A DNA stretch of 64,000 nt from Bremia lactucae. Taxonomy: Eukaryota > Oomycota > Peronosporomycetes > Peronosporales > Peronosporaceae. Within the stretch, counting starts at the first letter, position 1, and each line of letters starts with the position of its first letter. Below, one piece after another: positions 19,640 to 31,700 of this stretch. Below the pieces are notes generated by a model. That model was not told the DNA's origin. It saw only the letters and a list, made by a program, of their open reading frames with translations, and did no database searches. The stretch lies in contig NC_090615.1 in assembly GCF_004359215.1 (NCBI RefSeq), forward strand, positions 3,374,244-3,438,243, in the 5' to 3' direction. Position numbers and translations under genes: made by a program.

Positions 19640-21275
19640 CTGCACCTTACCAGAGTTCATCTTAGTAATGACGTGCGAAATGAAATTTAGCAAAGAATAT
19701 TTACTTTGTATGTGGAAAGAACAAAGTCCAATTGACAAGTTCGTTATCGAAAAAGGTCTTGTTTATATGAAAGATGATAATGCAGTTCGGGAAATATGCG
19801 TTATCGACGTACCCTGACTAAGTACAAAAATCTTAAAAGAGATACACAGTGCAGCAATAGAAGTTCATCCAGGAGTTCACAAGACTTATATGAAATTGAA
19901 GCAGTGGTACTACTGGCCTAAAATATCGGACACCTTGTAAAAATACGACGCGACATGTGAAACATGTGCACGTTGGAAGGCAAGCAATCAGCGGAAAAAA
20001 GTCTTATGATGCCTATTCCAATTCAAATGAATGTTGGGAAATCGTGTCCATGGACTTTATTACTGGTCTACCTGTATCTGACTGATTTGATGCGATCATC
20101 GTCGTTGTCGATATGTTATAAAAAAAAGATATATGCGCCTACATATACGACTGCCGACTCCAAAGGTGTTGCAATGCTGTTCTTCTAAGCCGTCGTCAGA
20201 CAGCATGGGCTGCCAAAAGTTATCATAAGCAATAGAGATCCGAATTTGACAGCTAGCTCTTGCAAATCGCTGATGTGCATCAAGATACGTGTGACGACCG
20301 CTCCTACAGCACAAGCTGATGTGAAACCAAATGTTAAAATTTGGTGCTTGAAGATTTTCTACGATGCACAGTGGTGCCGATTGGGTAAAGCTGGGCGTCA
20401 AGATACATATGACGACCGCTCCGGCAGCTCAAGCTGATATACAAACAAAGTCAAAATTTGGTGCTTGAAGATGCTCTACGATGCATGGTGACACACAGTG
20501 GTGCCGATTAGGCAAAGCTCCTGTCAACAGTTGAGTACGGTTTCGCCACGTCAGTAAACGTATTCACTAACTTGACAAATTTGAAGATCGATGCTGGACG
20601 CAAAGGTTGTATTTGATTGCACATGATCATAAAGAGTTTCAAGCTAGTAAGGAAGAACTACCAATCTCCGAGTTTGCTGTGAATTTTGCAAAATATTGTA
20701 AGGAGTTAGCTTTAAGGACACGCAAAATTTACAAGATGTACAACTCTAGCAGAAGAAGCATTTCGACAAAAAGAGGCAGTCAAGTTTTTGGTGTCAAGCA
20801 AAACCAAATCTCCGACCTTAAAAGAAATTATCACTCAAAACCACAAACCTCATTCGAAATATTACAAAGCCAAGCTGGCAGCAAAAAGGTTGGACCCTTC
20901 GAAATTAAGATCAGCGAGAACGTAGCCAAGCTAAAGCTACGATGCACCATGAAAAAAAACATTTATCATTCAACGTCGATCTGTTATCCAATTATCACCC
21001 AGACGTTAGCGACTTTGCCGGAAGACCGATACCAAAGCAACGACGATAGCCGATAGTGTTGCAAGAAGATACGGGTGAAGAAGTTTGCATCGCAGAGAAA
21101 CTACTACAGCGTCGCCAGCGAAGTCGTCAAGTCGAATGGCTCGTGAAGTGGCACAATCTCCCCAGCTGCGACTATGCCTGGGAGTGTAAAAACTCATTTC
21201 GCGGAGTTCCGCATTGGAAGCAACTAGTCTAAGACTTTCATCACTACCAACGCGAAGTCGAGTCTGGGAGGATGT
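19640..21275 (+). pseudogene. pol: Ty3/gypsy integrase with chromodomain (family E), decayed
   Basis: In order: IHSAAIEVHPGVHKTYMKLK and WYYWPKISDTL (HHCC lead-in, about 19840-19935), ATCETCARWKASNQRKK (zinc cysteines, about 19950), VSMDFITGLPVSD (first catalytic Asp region, about 20045), VVRQHGLPKVIISNRDPN (second Asp region, about 20195), a disrupted core with a 118-bp tandem duplication, a C-terminal part ending LAAKRLDPSKLRSA, and a chromodomain AEKLLQRRQRSRQVEWLVKW followed by PSCDYAWE (about 21090-21240). Many frameshifts. It ends at a purine-rich GGGAGGATG beside an LTR-like start at 21276. Confidence 0.82.
20281..20516 (+). repeat. Imperfect tandem duplication, unit about 118 bp
   Basis: CAAGATACGTGTGACGACCG (20281) recurs as CAAGATACATATGACGACCG (20399), and GTGCTTGAAGATTTTCTACG (20344) as GTGCTTGAAGATGCTCTACG (20461). 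It lies within the decayed integrase. Confidence 0.75.
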
Positions 21276-21375
21276 CATGACGTAGCTCGCGCCACACAGC
21301 TTGCACACAGGATTTAGGAGCGGAAGGCGTCGTTACGAACCGCAACCAGTATCTTGGGCATGCAAGCGCCTGTTG
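21276..21375 (+). repeat. LTR fragment of family E
   Basis: Starts after the purine tract, contains CTTGCACACAGGAT and GGAGCGGAAGGCGTCGTTACG, and is cut by the copia LTR. The same motifs occur in reverse orientation at 27910-27985. Confidence 0.6.
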
Positions 21376-21741
21376 TGTTGGAAGTTGACGTTGAACATTG
21401 TGAGTTGCGATTAACCCCAGTTGTCATTTCGGTCACGGATAGTATGTGCAAGTGGGTAGTAGACAAGTTGGTCAGCAATCATCTTGTCTTTCAGACGGTT
21501 GGAGCACAGACTGTTAGTAGAAAGAGTGGCTAGGAGGCAGACTTTTTTATTGTTTAAAATATCTTAAATAATACATTTTTTTAAATTTTTTTAGTATGAA
21601 ATAAATTCTATTAAAAACTTATTTTATATAAAAACAACAAATTTTATTTATAAGTGTGAAATAATTTAACGGACAGGAGACAAAGCACTCAATATATAGA
21701 ATCGTATCGTCTTCCTACTGCAACAAACATACTTGCCAACA
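21376..21741 (+). repeat. Copia 5' LTR (366 bp)
   Basis: Begins TGTTGG and ends CCAACA (6-bp inverted ends), with the PBS adjacent. Its first 95 bp align with 26426-26520 with roughly a dozen differences, so the element is old. Confidence 0.75.
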
Positions 21742-21754
21742 GGTTATGAGCCCA
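21742..21754 (+). promoter_or_regulatory. Copia primer binding site, complementary to a CAU anticodon loop
   Basis: GGTTATGAGCCCA abuts the LTR end. Its complement TGGGCTCATAACC contains a 7-nt loop CTCATAA with U33, anticodon CAU and A37. It overlaps the first ATG of gag. Confidence 0.6.
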
Positions 21755-24700
21755 ATGGCTAGAGCAACTGAAGCGGCCACCAAGACACCAGGAGGTGTCG
21801 CGAGCTTCGCAAGGGCATGGCTCGCCAGCGCGTGCGCCTTCGTCGGTGAACACGCCGGCAGTCGTCGAAAAATCGCCCGCTCGCGAAATGGGCGAGGCGA
21901 CCGATGACAAGATCCTCGCAGCCCTCGCCGCAGTGACCGACCGCCTTTTGAAGCTCAAGTCTTCGCAGCGCGTCCGGGACAAAGACGAGAGGATGTTTGG
22001 AGCTGTCGAGAGCGGCATGTTTGCGTCGAAGCTTGGAGCGAACATGCGTGGACGCCCTATGACCATCGACGCGCTTGGGCCGCTGGAGGAGAAACCAGAA
22101 GCACCTCGCGCGCGCGCTCGCTGGCCAGAAGACGGCGAGTCGATGTTCGCCTCGCTCGCGCCGCCGCGTGGATAGCCGTCAGCTCGGCATCGCATGCCGC
22201 ACGAGCAGCCCAGCCCATAGTCGCGCCGCGTCAAGAAGCGCTGCCACCTGCGACGCACACGGCGGCAGCGTTGGGCAACTACGGAATGCCGACCGCGAGT
22301 CAGCGCAAGCTCAACATTCGCAAGTTTGTTGGGACGGAGCTCTACAAAGGGATCGTGAGCGGGCTCTTTGACTAGGGACGCACCTACATGCGCGCCGTGA
22401 GCCTCGCTGAGGGGTCGTGCAGTTTCTCGTGGATGGAAGACGTGAATGTCGACCTCCTCGGCCATTTCTTGGCCGGTAATGCGGAGCGCTACTATCACAA
22501 ACAGGTCGACACTTGGTGGGTGCAGCAGCCAAGACTCGAGCACGTCATGAAGCAGCTGCACCTGACGTTCAAGACGACGATCACGGCAACCCAGGCCATG
22601 AAGCTGTACATGACAAAGAAAGAAGCGCGACGCACCTGAGCTGAGCACTTTCTTTATATGGTGGCCGTCAGCGTCGCGCGCGGTGGCGCTGACTCGCAAC
22701 ATCGTGCATTACGCGTCGCCAGAACTGATGAATGTCGTGCGGGCGAAGTACGACTCGACGCGGTTCGACTACCTGCGCCACGCTGAGGAATTGGCGCACT
22801 CTGCGCAGTCGACCGAGCTCGGCAGCGGCGCGGTCGGTCGCGAGGTCGTTGCGGAACATGTCGAGACGAAGCGCCGAGGCACGCGAACGTGTTTCCGCTG
22901 CGGCAGGATGGGGCATGTCGTGTCCGACTGCAAGGAAAAGGTCGTGATTGATGACGAGACGAGCAACACGAGCGGCGACATGGTGCTTGCGCTCACGGAG
23001 AAAGCGCCAGCAGCTCGCACGAAAGGAGCCAAAAGCAGAAGGAAAAAAACTTGCGAGGCAAAGCGGCTCGTGCGAGCGCCGCGAGCGACAAAGCGTGAGC
23101 TGCGATCTACGCGGACGGCTTCGTGCTAGCCCCAAACAATGCGATTGGCATCGATCGAGGCGACTGGATCTTCGACAGCGGTGCGAGCAGACACCTTGTG
23201 AACGACGAGTCGCTGCTGATCGACTCAACTGCCTGCGTTCATGAGATCGCCATGGCAGATGGTGAGTCGCTGCGGCAGACGCGTGTCGGGAGTGTACCCC
23301 TCGAGGTCCTCGCGCGCAGTATGAAGATGACTGTGACGCTGACTAAAATCCATCTTGCGCCGCGTCTGGCGGAGAACATTGTCTCGTACAGGAAGATGGA
23401 AAGCAAAGAAATTGCCCTCGTATACGACGGCAAAAAACGCGCGCTAGCGCGGCGAAGCGATGTATAGTCACGCTCGACGTCGCGATCGACAGCAACGTCT
23501 TGTACGTTTAGATGGCAGCGACACGCGGACGGCACGCACAAAGCCTCGTTACTGTTACTGCATTGGCACCAGCGACTCGGCCATCTCGCGTTCGATACAA
23601 TCGGGCGTATGGCGCGCAATCCGGCGTCGGGCATCCGACTGACCAGCGAGAAGCGCATGGCGTGCGTGTCATGCCTCGAGGGCAAGCACACGCGCAACGC
23701 GCAGTCGCACCAGACGGCGGCGCCAACTCGCCAATCGACAGGATCGGAGGCGTCATCTGCTCGGACCTCAAGGGCCCGATGACGCCACAGGATCGCCTCG
23801 GAAATCGATATCTGGTGAACTTTATCGACCATAAGTCGAACTACTGCCGCGTGTTTCTCGCGCGCACGAAGGACGCGGCGGCGAAGCAGTTTGAGGCGTT
23901 CTTCGTCCACTTTGAGAAGCTCTTCGGCTTCAAGGTTCACACGTGCCACGGACGGACGGCGGTGGAGAGTACGCCAACGTTGACTTGCTCTGCAAGCGCA
24001 CGGGTGTCGCACGCCAAGTGTCGGAAGCGCGAAACCTGGCATCGAACGGTAAGGCGGAAAGAAAGCACCGGACGGTACTAAACTCGCGCGCAGCATGATG
24101 TTCGCGTGCGAGCTGTCGTTGCAGTTCTGGGTCGACGCGGTGCAGTACGCCGTTCACATCTTGAACCGCAGTCCGACGCGAGCGAACGCAAAAAGAGCGT
24201 CACCTATCGAGGTGCTTACGGCAAGGCGCCGAATCTGCGCAGCATCGTCGTCTTCGGATCGTTGTGTAGTGCTACACAACCCGCGCAAGAGCTCGCTGCA
24301 GCAGCGATCGCTAACAGTTAAAATCGTGGGCGTGAGCGAGGAGACAAAGGGATACAAGGTTTTCCTCCAGCGAGAACAAGGTGGTCGTCACGCAATACGT
24401 GAAGAACATATCCACGCTGTCCGATGCGCAGAACGCGCAACAGCAGCGCGCGATGAAAGTCGGCTATCGAGACGACGAAGCGGAGGAGACAGCGCCAGCG
24501 GCAGCAGTGGCGACCCGCGACGACAATGGAAGAGTGCAAGATGGTCGCGGCGCTTGCGAGAAGAGCAAGAAGCCGTGGGCGCGACAAGCGCAAGCAAGCA
24601 GCTGCGCGCCCGGAGGAGCGAGCTGCGAGCGACGAGGTGGTCAGCGCAGCTTTTGAGCGCGATCCACGCAACTATGATGAGGCCATGCGCAGCTCGAAGC

Positions 24701-26260
24701 GCGCGGAGTGGCAGACGGCGTTGCAAGAGGAGATTGCTGCGCTCGAGAGCAACGACGTGTGGCGCGTGACGAAGCGCATCCCGGGCGGAATGCTCTTCAC
24801 TCCAAGTGGGTTCTTAAGACCGACACGGGAGTCTCGGAGAGCTCGAACGATACAAGGCGTGGCTTGTCGCATGCGGCAATGAGCAAGTGCTGGGCGTCGA
24901 TTACTACCTGATCTTTGCCGCCGTGATGGATATCTCGACGGCAAAGGTCGTGCTGGCGCTCGTAGAAACGTGGGACGTGCCAGCCAAGCACGGAGGTATC
25001 TCAAACGCATACGTGCATGCAGAGAAGGAAGCACACTTCGACATCTGCTTCCAGGTGCCACGCGGTATGACCGTATCGGTGAGCACTCTCCGCGAGATCC
25101 CCGCTACGCATCAAGGCGAGGTCGTCTTGGAGCTGCGGAGGAGCCTGTATGGGCTGAAGCAAGCCCGACGCCTCTAAAGCCAGTTGCTCCATGCGCGACT
25201 CAGCGATGCGGGGTACGTGCACTGCGTGTCAGACATGTGTCTAAATTACAAGCGCGACGGTGAAAAGCTGGTCGTCGTCGGCGTCTACGTCGACGATCCA
25301 CTGACGACGGGAACGAGTGTCGCGGTCGAGAGCTTCTTCGCGAGCCTGGCGTCGCTGTCGATCAAGGTTCTCGGCCACGTCCACAAGTAACTGGGGATGC
25401 GAGTGGAACTCGGAAGTGACGGCGCGTACTGCATCGACCAGAGGAGGCCATCATGGAGCTCCTGCGTGCTCATGAGATGAGCGATGCGAACCCGACAACG
25501 ACGCCGATTGGAGACGACTGCTACGAGGTGGTAGACAACGATGCCGCACTGCTGGAAACGACGAGCGCAGGCGGTGGTGCGACGGTGAACGCGTTCCAGT
25601 CGCTCGTCGGGAGCCTACTGTGGGTCGCGCGGTGCTCGAGGCCGGACATTGCCTTTGCAGTTCACAAAGCGACTAGACAGACGCATGCGCCGCAGTTGCT
25701 CGACTGGAAGCTCGCCAAGCGTGTCGCACGGTACCTCAAGGGCACCGCCGCTAAAGCTCGAGATGGCGCCGGCGCGAACGAGTCGCGACGCGCTGCAGCT
25801 CGAAGCCTACAGCGACGCCGACTTCGCAGCTGACAAAGCAGATCGGAAGTCGCTAACTGAAGGCGTCGTTCTCTTCAATGGGATGGCGGTGTCGTGGACC
25901 GCAAAGAAACAGGGCGGTGTGATCCTCTCGAAGGTGGAGGCCGAGTTCGTCGCGGCATTGGAGGTCGCCCGCGAGTTCATTGGCTTGCACCAGATGCTCG
26001 GAGAGGTGGGCATGGCGCCGGTTGTCCCAATGCTGATGCACGTGGACAACCAAGCAGCCATCAGCCAGATCGAAGGCGAAGCCTCCTCGATCAAGGCCAA
26101 GCACATCGACGTGCGGCACAAGTATCTGCGCGACCTCGCTCGACGAGGCATCGTCACGGCGCAGCACGTTCGATCCGAGCTGATGATCGCAGACCTGATG
26201 ACGAAAGCCCTCGATGCAACCAAGCTGGCGGCGCTGCGCAGCCTGGTGCAGCTTCAGTAA
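21746..26260 (+). pseudogene. gag-pol: Ty1/copia gag-pol, GC-rich, full domain order but decayed
   Basis: Domains in copia order. Gag: DDKILAALAAVTDRLLKLKS and RKLNIRKFVGTELYKGIVSG. Zinc knuckle: CFRCGRMGHVVSDC (about 22890). Protease: DWIFDSGASRHLVND (about 23160). Integrase: SDLKGPMTPQDRLGNRYLVN (about 23760) and LSLQFWVDAVQYAVHILNRS. RT: YDEAMRSSKRAEWQTALQEE, LELRRSLYGLKQARRL, and the palm motif YVDDPLTTG (about 25290), where YVDD is kept. RNase H: AYSDADFAADKADRKS, DNQAAISQI, HIDVRHKYLRD, then LMTKALDATKL and stop at 26260. At least eight frameshifts or stops (for example at 22372, 22639, 25176, 25388). It is visibly richer in G+C than all flanking DNA. Confidence 0.92.
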
Positions 26261-26425
26261 GAGCGCGACGTGGATGAAGAGTCGGAGGAGCGAGAGCGGG
26301 CGAGATGGCTGCATCATAGTACGCGACATGTTGGAGGCGCGCGTGAGGAGCTCAAGGAGGCAAAGGACGTTTAAGGACGTTGGAAGATGGAGAGAGAGAA
26401 GAGCGGAGGCATAATCGAGGAGGAG

Positions 26426-26733
26426 TGTTGGAAGTTGAGGTTGAAGATTGTGAGTTGCGATTAGCGCCAGCCGTCATTTCGGTCACTAATAGTCATTGCA
26501 AGTGGGTAGTTGACAAGTTTAGGATACCATTTAGGTATACTTGATATTTTGTATTGGAAATCATAAGAACAATTAGAAAGAGAAGAAAAACGACAGAAAC
26601 AGCGGTTAGCTCTAGGACATACATGTTAGTTTGTCAGCACCCTCACTTTTATATATACCTAGTGTCACGTAAGTCCTTACAAATGGCTGTTGGCTAGGGA
26701 ACGTAGTCACTATTAGACGTTCGGTTACCAACA
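26426..26733 (+). repeat. Copia 3' LTR (about 308 bp)
   Basis: Starts TGTTGG right after the purine tract GAGGAGGAG and probably ends at CCAACA (26728-26733). The first 95 bp match the 5' LTR; the remainder does not align by eye, so one LTR has been rearranged. Confidence 0.6.
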
Positions 26734-26769
26734 TAAGCGCACTTGAAATGTGACCGTGGTGGCGCTCAC

Positions 26770-26955
26770 CTCTTCAAATATTACTGCGCCATCATTCTTC
26801 CTATTTAGCTCGTTCTCCGCATCAATACTATGAGGTGATGACAGCGAAGTCGACTTATTGTAGTCGGCAATGAGCGACGGATCAACATCCTCACTGTTAA
26901 AGTGGGATAAATCCTTAAGCCCCGTTAACGCGGCAGCAGCACATTGGAAGCGACA
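26770..26955 (-). pseudogene. Fragment of the family B antisense ORF (copy delta)
   Basis: The minus strand reads GLKDLSHFNSEDVDPSLIAD, then YNKSTSLSSPHSIDAENEL. This matches the ORF segments at about 51000-50860 (minus) and 53105-53240 (plus). It is open throughout and isolated from any pol sequence. Confidence 0.6.
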
Positions 26956-26959
26956 GACG

Positions 26960-27770
26960 ACATCTCGGCGCGCTGATTGCCCCTTTCTCCTCTCTGCGAA
27001 TTATTCCAAAAGAGCGGGGAATGGAAGCTGAATACAATAAACAGCGAGCACAATTGCATATGTCCTCTTCATTTTCCGGGCATGACCCACACAAAGCTGA
27101 CCGAAAAGCAGACAGAAGTGCTGAAAAATGACGAATGCGGGTGTCAAACCAAATACAATTCTGTCAACACTATGGATGACGAAAAAGAAAACTTGCGCAA
27201 ACCTGCGCACTTTGTACAACGCACGAGTCAATGTTCGAAGTGTCCAACTCGCGGGAAGAACTCCCTGGGAACGCTTCCAACAATCTTTGAGAGTGTGACT
27301 ATGTGCACTATATTGTCACAAATGAACGCAGAAACATCACCGGCTTACAAGTTTACAGATACGGACAGCATGAAGCTGGCGAACCGATACAATTACGTTG
27401 TTGTGATAGAATGCATGTATAAAGGTTTCTGCATCCTCGACTAAACGAAAAAGGTAGAAAAGCTTTCTATGAAAATGCATGAGGAACTGGGCAATGTCGA
27501 AATTGTCAACCGTGCGATTAATGGTTCTGCACCGAAGGTAATTGTCACAGACCGGGAACTGGCCTTTATGGCGGCCATCGCATCAGTTTTCCCATCGTCC
27601 TTAAACTTGCGCTGATTTTGCCGTATAAATAAAAATACCGCTGACAATTGCAAGAAGCAGTATGCAACCCAAAAATATTTCGACGAGTTCTGCAAATGTG
27701 GAAATATTGTCGGAGTCTCCGAATGCTGGTGGACGCGCGTCAATTACATCTCATTTCAGTGCCACTAAAA
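26960..27770 (+). pseudogene. Mutator-like (MULE) transposase relic
   Basis: The FAR1/WRKY-like N-terminal motif EWKLNTINSEHNC is followed by a KLTEKQTEVL helix. After a disrupted stretch comes the catalytic-domain signature PKVIVTDRELAFMAAIASVF (about 27532), where D of VTDREL is a catalytic Asp in MULE transposases. After another shift comes INKNTADNCKKQYATQKYFD (equivalent to the C-RWHI-KN block). At least two frameshifts and several stops. No terminal inverted repeats were identified. It sits between copia and UTP20. Confidence 0.75.
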
Positions 27771-27909
27771 TTGAAAATTAAATGTATTACATTGAGTTTC
27801 ACGTGGGGAACGGCGGCGGGGGCAGCGGCGGAGACGGCGTTTCCGATTGCCCAGATACCGCGCCTGTTCTACATAGTGACTGGCCAAGAAGTCGCTAAAG
27901 CGCCACGAA

Positions 27910-27985
27910 GCGCTTGCTTGTAAAATACTTGTTACGAGTCGTAACGACGCCTTCCGCTCCCAGATCCTGTGTGCAAGCTAGAGGG
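27910..27985 (-). repeat. Family E LTR fragment, inverted
   Basis: Reverse complement contains CTTGCACACAGGATC and GGAGCGGAAGGCGTCGTTACG, as at 21301-21336. Confidence 0.65.
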
Positions 27986-28764
27986 AGGGAATCACGCTAC
28001 TATTCCTGTGATGCGGAGAGCAGTTCTTCACGGCTATCCCATCCGACCTCTTGGGGAGGGAGCATGCCAATAGTGAACAACGAGTTGCTGCGCGTCAGCT
28101 GTTCTGCCTGAATGCAGCATCTCTTTGTGGTTTTACGAAAGCAAAGCCTCCAATCTTGAAGTCGAAGACAAGTCGGTTGCATCCGTTGTATGTGAAGAAG
28201 TGAGAGTGTGGTGTCAGACACCATTTGTTTTCGTTCTAGCATGACTGCCTTGCTAGAATGATGTTCTCCCTACAGTACCATTCTCACGAGGCATAATTAA
28301 AGTTGGTGATAGGTTAGTCACGAATAGGGCAAATGTCCCTCTTGGAATTCAAAAGTGGAGAATCAGTCGGTTGCACCCGTTGAAATCTGAAGAGTAATCG
28401 CTTTAACGTGACCAAAAGCTCTTGGTCAAGTGGCTTAAAAGGAGTGATTTTCAACTGAATGACTTAAAAGAGAGTGAATCTAACAATTCCTTAAATAGAA
28501 GGTAACAAAAATAAACCAGGTAAACCCTATCGATGTAAAATAAAATCTCCAGGGTTTTTCCATTTACAAGCTTTGAATTTTATCTCTAAAAACCATATGA
28601 TTGCTGATGTTGTTACCATTATTGGTACTTTAGATGGCTCGTTTTGACAATTCAAGTTAAAATAAAAATCGAATTAATCTATATTTCAATTTAGTTGCTG
28701 GCCCTTCTTTATGTTATAAACCAAAGAATTGACTGGTTTGGAGACTTTGAAACGCCACGACTTA
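27986..28764. other. Spacer upstream of UTP20
   Basis: Two related short segments (GTCGGTTGCATCCGTTG near 28173 and GTCGGTTGCACCCGTTG near 28366), otherwise AT-rich. It should contain the UTP20 promoter; no TATA-like or initiator element could be assigned with confidence. Confidence 0.5.
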
Positions 28765-31700
28765 ATGGAGCCTCCTAGGGTCAAGAAGCGGCGTCATCGC
28801 TTTCAAAAAGTCGAGGAACGCCTAAGTAATCTGCAGCATGATCTTACGCTGCACGTAAAGACCACGGGTGCAACAGATGAAGCGTCACAGCTCTCGTTTC
28901 GGGAAGAGCTGAGCCTTCAATCAGAGCTAACGACGCTCGACAGTTCTCAGTTCCTGTTCCGCAGCTTGCAGCCATTAGTGACTACCATTCCCCAGCTGTT
29001 GCATCACCTTAAAAGCGTGATTAAGATGTTACAGAAGGAGCTCCAAATGGTCCAAGATGATGTGCAGGACCCCGTCGTGCAGCGTCAACGACTCGTGCCT
29101 GTGTTCAAGCTCATCACGGCGCTGGCGCGAGAGCTTGGTAAAGAATTCTATCCATATTTCGCAGGACTGTTGCCACTAATAGTGGCTGGCATTGATACGA
29201 AGGACCCAGAGCTCAGTACACAAGTATTCAAGACGCTTACGATGTTATTTAAATACCTTCGAATGCAACTTCTGGCTGACATGGACGCCGTGCACAAATG
29301 TTATTTTCCATTACTTGGCCACCCAAGGGAATTTGTCCGCAGTTTTGCGGCTCAAACGCTAGCTGTGCTGCTGCGGCGATTGGAATCTCCCAAGGCTATG
29401 AAGAAGTATTTACGTGCGTACTTGACGGCTTTAGTGAAGGGATCAGGCAGCAACAATGAAACATTAAGGGATGGCTCAGCCAAGTTGTTTTTTGCGCTGG
29501 TTACAAATGTTAATCACGGATTCCACTCGCGGATGCGCGAAGTACTGCTGTTTTTGCTAAGCTCGTTTCGGCCAAAAGACGGAGTACAAGATCCTATGGA
29601 ACAGCAGGAAACGGTGTTTACGATTGTGTATCTAACTTGTGGACTGATGATTAAATATACGGATGCGGACCATTCAGGCGCAATGCTTGAGTGTTTGGTT
29701 TTGGTATGCTGCAAGGTGACGAATCTTCGTCATGAAGATCATGCTCCGACAGAAGCGGACGATTTGTACCTGAGTCGTGTGCTACGTGTATTTTTTAGTT
29801 TTCTGATTTCGCGAACGGGTAAACTAATAACGGGAGCAAGCGATGCAAGTCATGGGCGTGTGTCGAGTGTACATAAGGTCTGCGCTGCGCTACTAGATGC
29901 TGACAATAAAGTTCTGATATCCGAAAGCACTTTTTTGAGCGACGTGGTCTTGCAGACGCTTGAAGCGGTTTGGCGGCTTTTTCCCGCTGAAATTAATACC
30001 ATTGCTGCTCAAATGGTGACTGTTTTTGATGCAGCAGCTATTAAGGGAAAGCAGATGTATTGGTCGCATAAGATACTCGAATTTGTAACCCAGCAGTTGC
30101 ACAATTCTTACGTGCACTTGGATTTTGTGATCAAGTTTCTACTTCCGAATGCACTCAAGTACGCGCTGAACACTCTTGTGAAGGCAGATATAGCTGCATT
30201 TACTTCCTTGCTGTGGCAGCTAGGTAATTACATTGCTGGCAATGCAGATGAAATAAAGAATGGACAAAGCTCTCTTCTGGTTTGGTCAGAGGCCCGACGC
30301 CCAGTCTGGTTGTTCTTGTTCAAAACAATTGACGTAGATGCTGAGAAGACACTTTTTGACGCTGGTCGCAAGCTTTTAAAGGAAGGCGAGGGTAGCCTAA
30401 ACATGGAACATTTAGCCGCGAGTTGGAAATTTTGTAAAGTTTTGCAGCTATTGCAGCTGGATAAAACTAAAACGATAAGCTTTGCGACGCCCTTGGTAGA
30501 ATTGTGTGACAAGCTTTTAATGGGTGAATATTTGCCTCAAGTTGCGTGTCTGCGTTCAGAGCTATGGCAATTGCAACAAATCGCAAAGCACCAAACAAGC
30601 GTGAATGCAGTATTGGCGGCGACGTATGTAGAGCAATCGCTGCTGAACAATGAATTTTCGCTCACTACTCTGTCAACCCTAATAATGTTAATTGATATGG
30701 AACCGGAAGAGAAGCGAAAGGAAGTATTTACGGTTGATGCGATGTTACGAGTAGCAAATATGCTTCTTGCCACGCTAAGATCTCCAGCCCACGACTTACG
30801 CTTAGTGACGCTGCAGTTATTAGCTAAATATAATCGTCTGAATTGCCTAGACTCCGACGACGGAATGCTAAGTGGTCCGAGCGAATTGCTAGATGTTTGT
30901 GTAGACCTCGAGCTTTCGTGTAAAGATATTTCTGTGGACACTGAACGTGAGGTAGTGCGCCTGCTGACGCGTGTTAAAGTTCTGCTGCGCTCACCTTACA
31001 CCCCTGCACAATACAAGAAAATCGCTATGAATCTGCTGCTCGGTCTATACCACGTCAAATACTCGTCGATCTGGCCGCATATCGCCGAGGCGGTCGAGAT
31101 TGCTCTCCGGCTGCACTTTCATGAATTTTGGCCTTGCATGAGCTCAGTGCTATTAACGGCTTCTCACAGACATCAAGACGCTGATCAAATGCGTGGACTA
31201 AGCAGCTTAAATGCTGCTGTTGACGAATTTGAGCATGCTTGTATGTTGGAGCAGGGAAAGGTGCCTAGCTGTACTGCTACAGACGCTATCACACACCACT
31301 CGCTCCTGTGGAAGGGGCTACTAAAGGTCTCAGACCTTGTTGAAGCGAAGACGAGATTTGTGGTGCCGCTTTTCCTTACATTCCTCAAGGACCAGTATAG
31401 ATCCATTTACACTGACGAGCTGAACAAAGATCGTCTCGAAAAAATCGACGACGTCCTTCAAAAGCTTGCCGAGTCAAATGTTACAAACGATATAAAGTCT
31501 TTAGACTGGCGTCAACCCGTTGAATCTCGCGATCTTTTGACAAAAGAAGTGCGTGGCAAGCTTGTAGATCACTTGAAGCTTTTTGCTGCCTTCCGTAATA
31601 TGAAGGGCGCGTATGCACATCAATTGCTGCACGAATTGTTTCTGGATCTGCTGATGAAGTCGGATGAAATGGTGTCAAAATTAGCGCTAGATTGTTTGTT

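Noticed and set aside
21366..26739. AAGCGC on both sides of the copia element as a target-site duplication
   Set aside because: The copies are not directly adjacent to the LTR ends (TGTTGG and CCAACA), so the match is probably coincidental.
27820..27850. GC-rich GGCGGCGGGGGCAGCGGCGG stretch as a promoter CpG island
   Set aside because: Very short and located in the MULE relic, with no gene starting nearby.
28729..28764. Upstream TTG start for UTP20
   Set aside because: The first in-frame ATG at 28765 gives a family-like basic N-terminus; there is no reason to use a non-ATG start.
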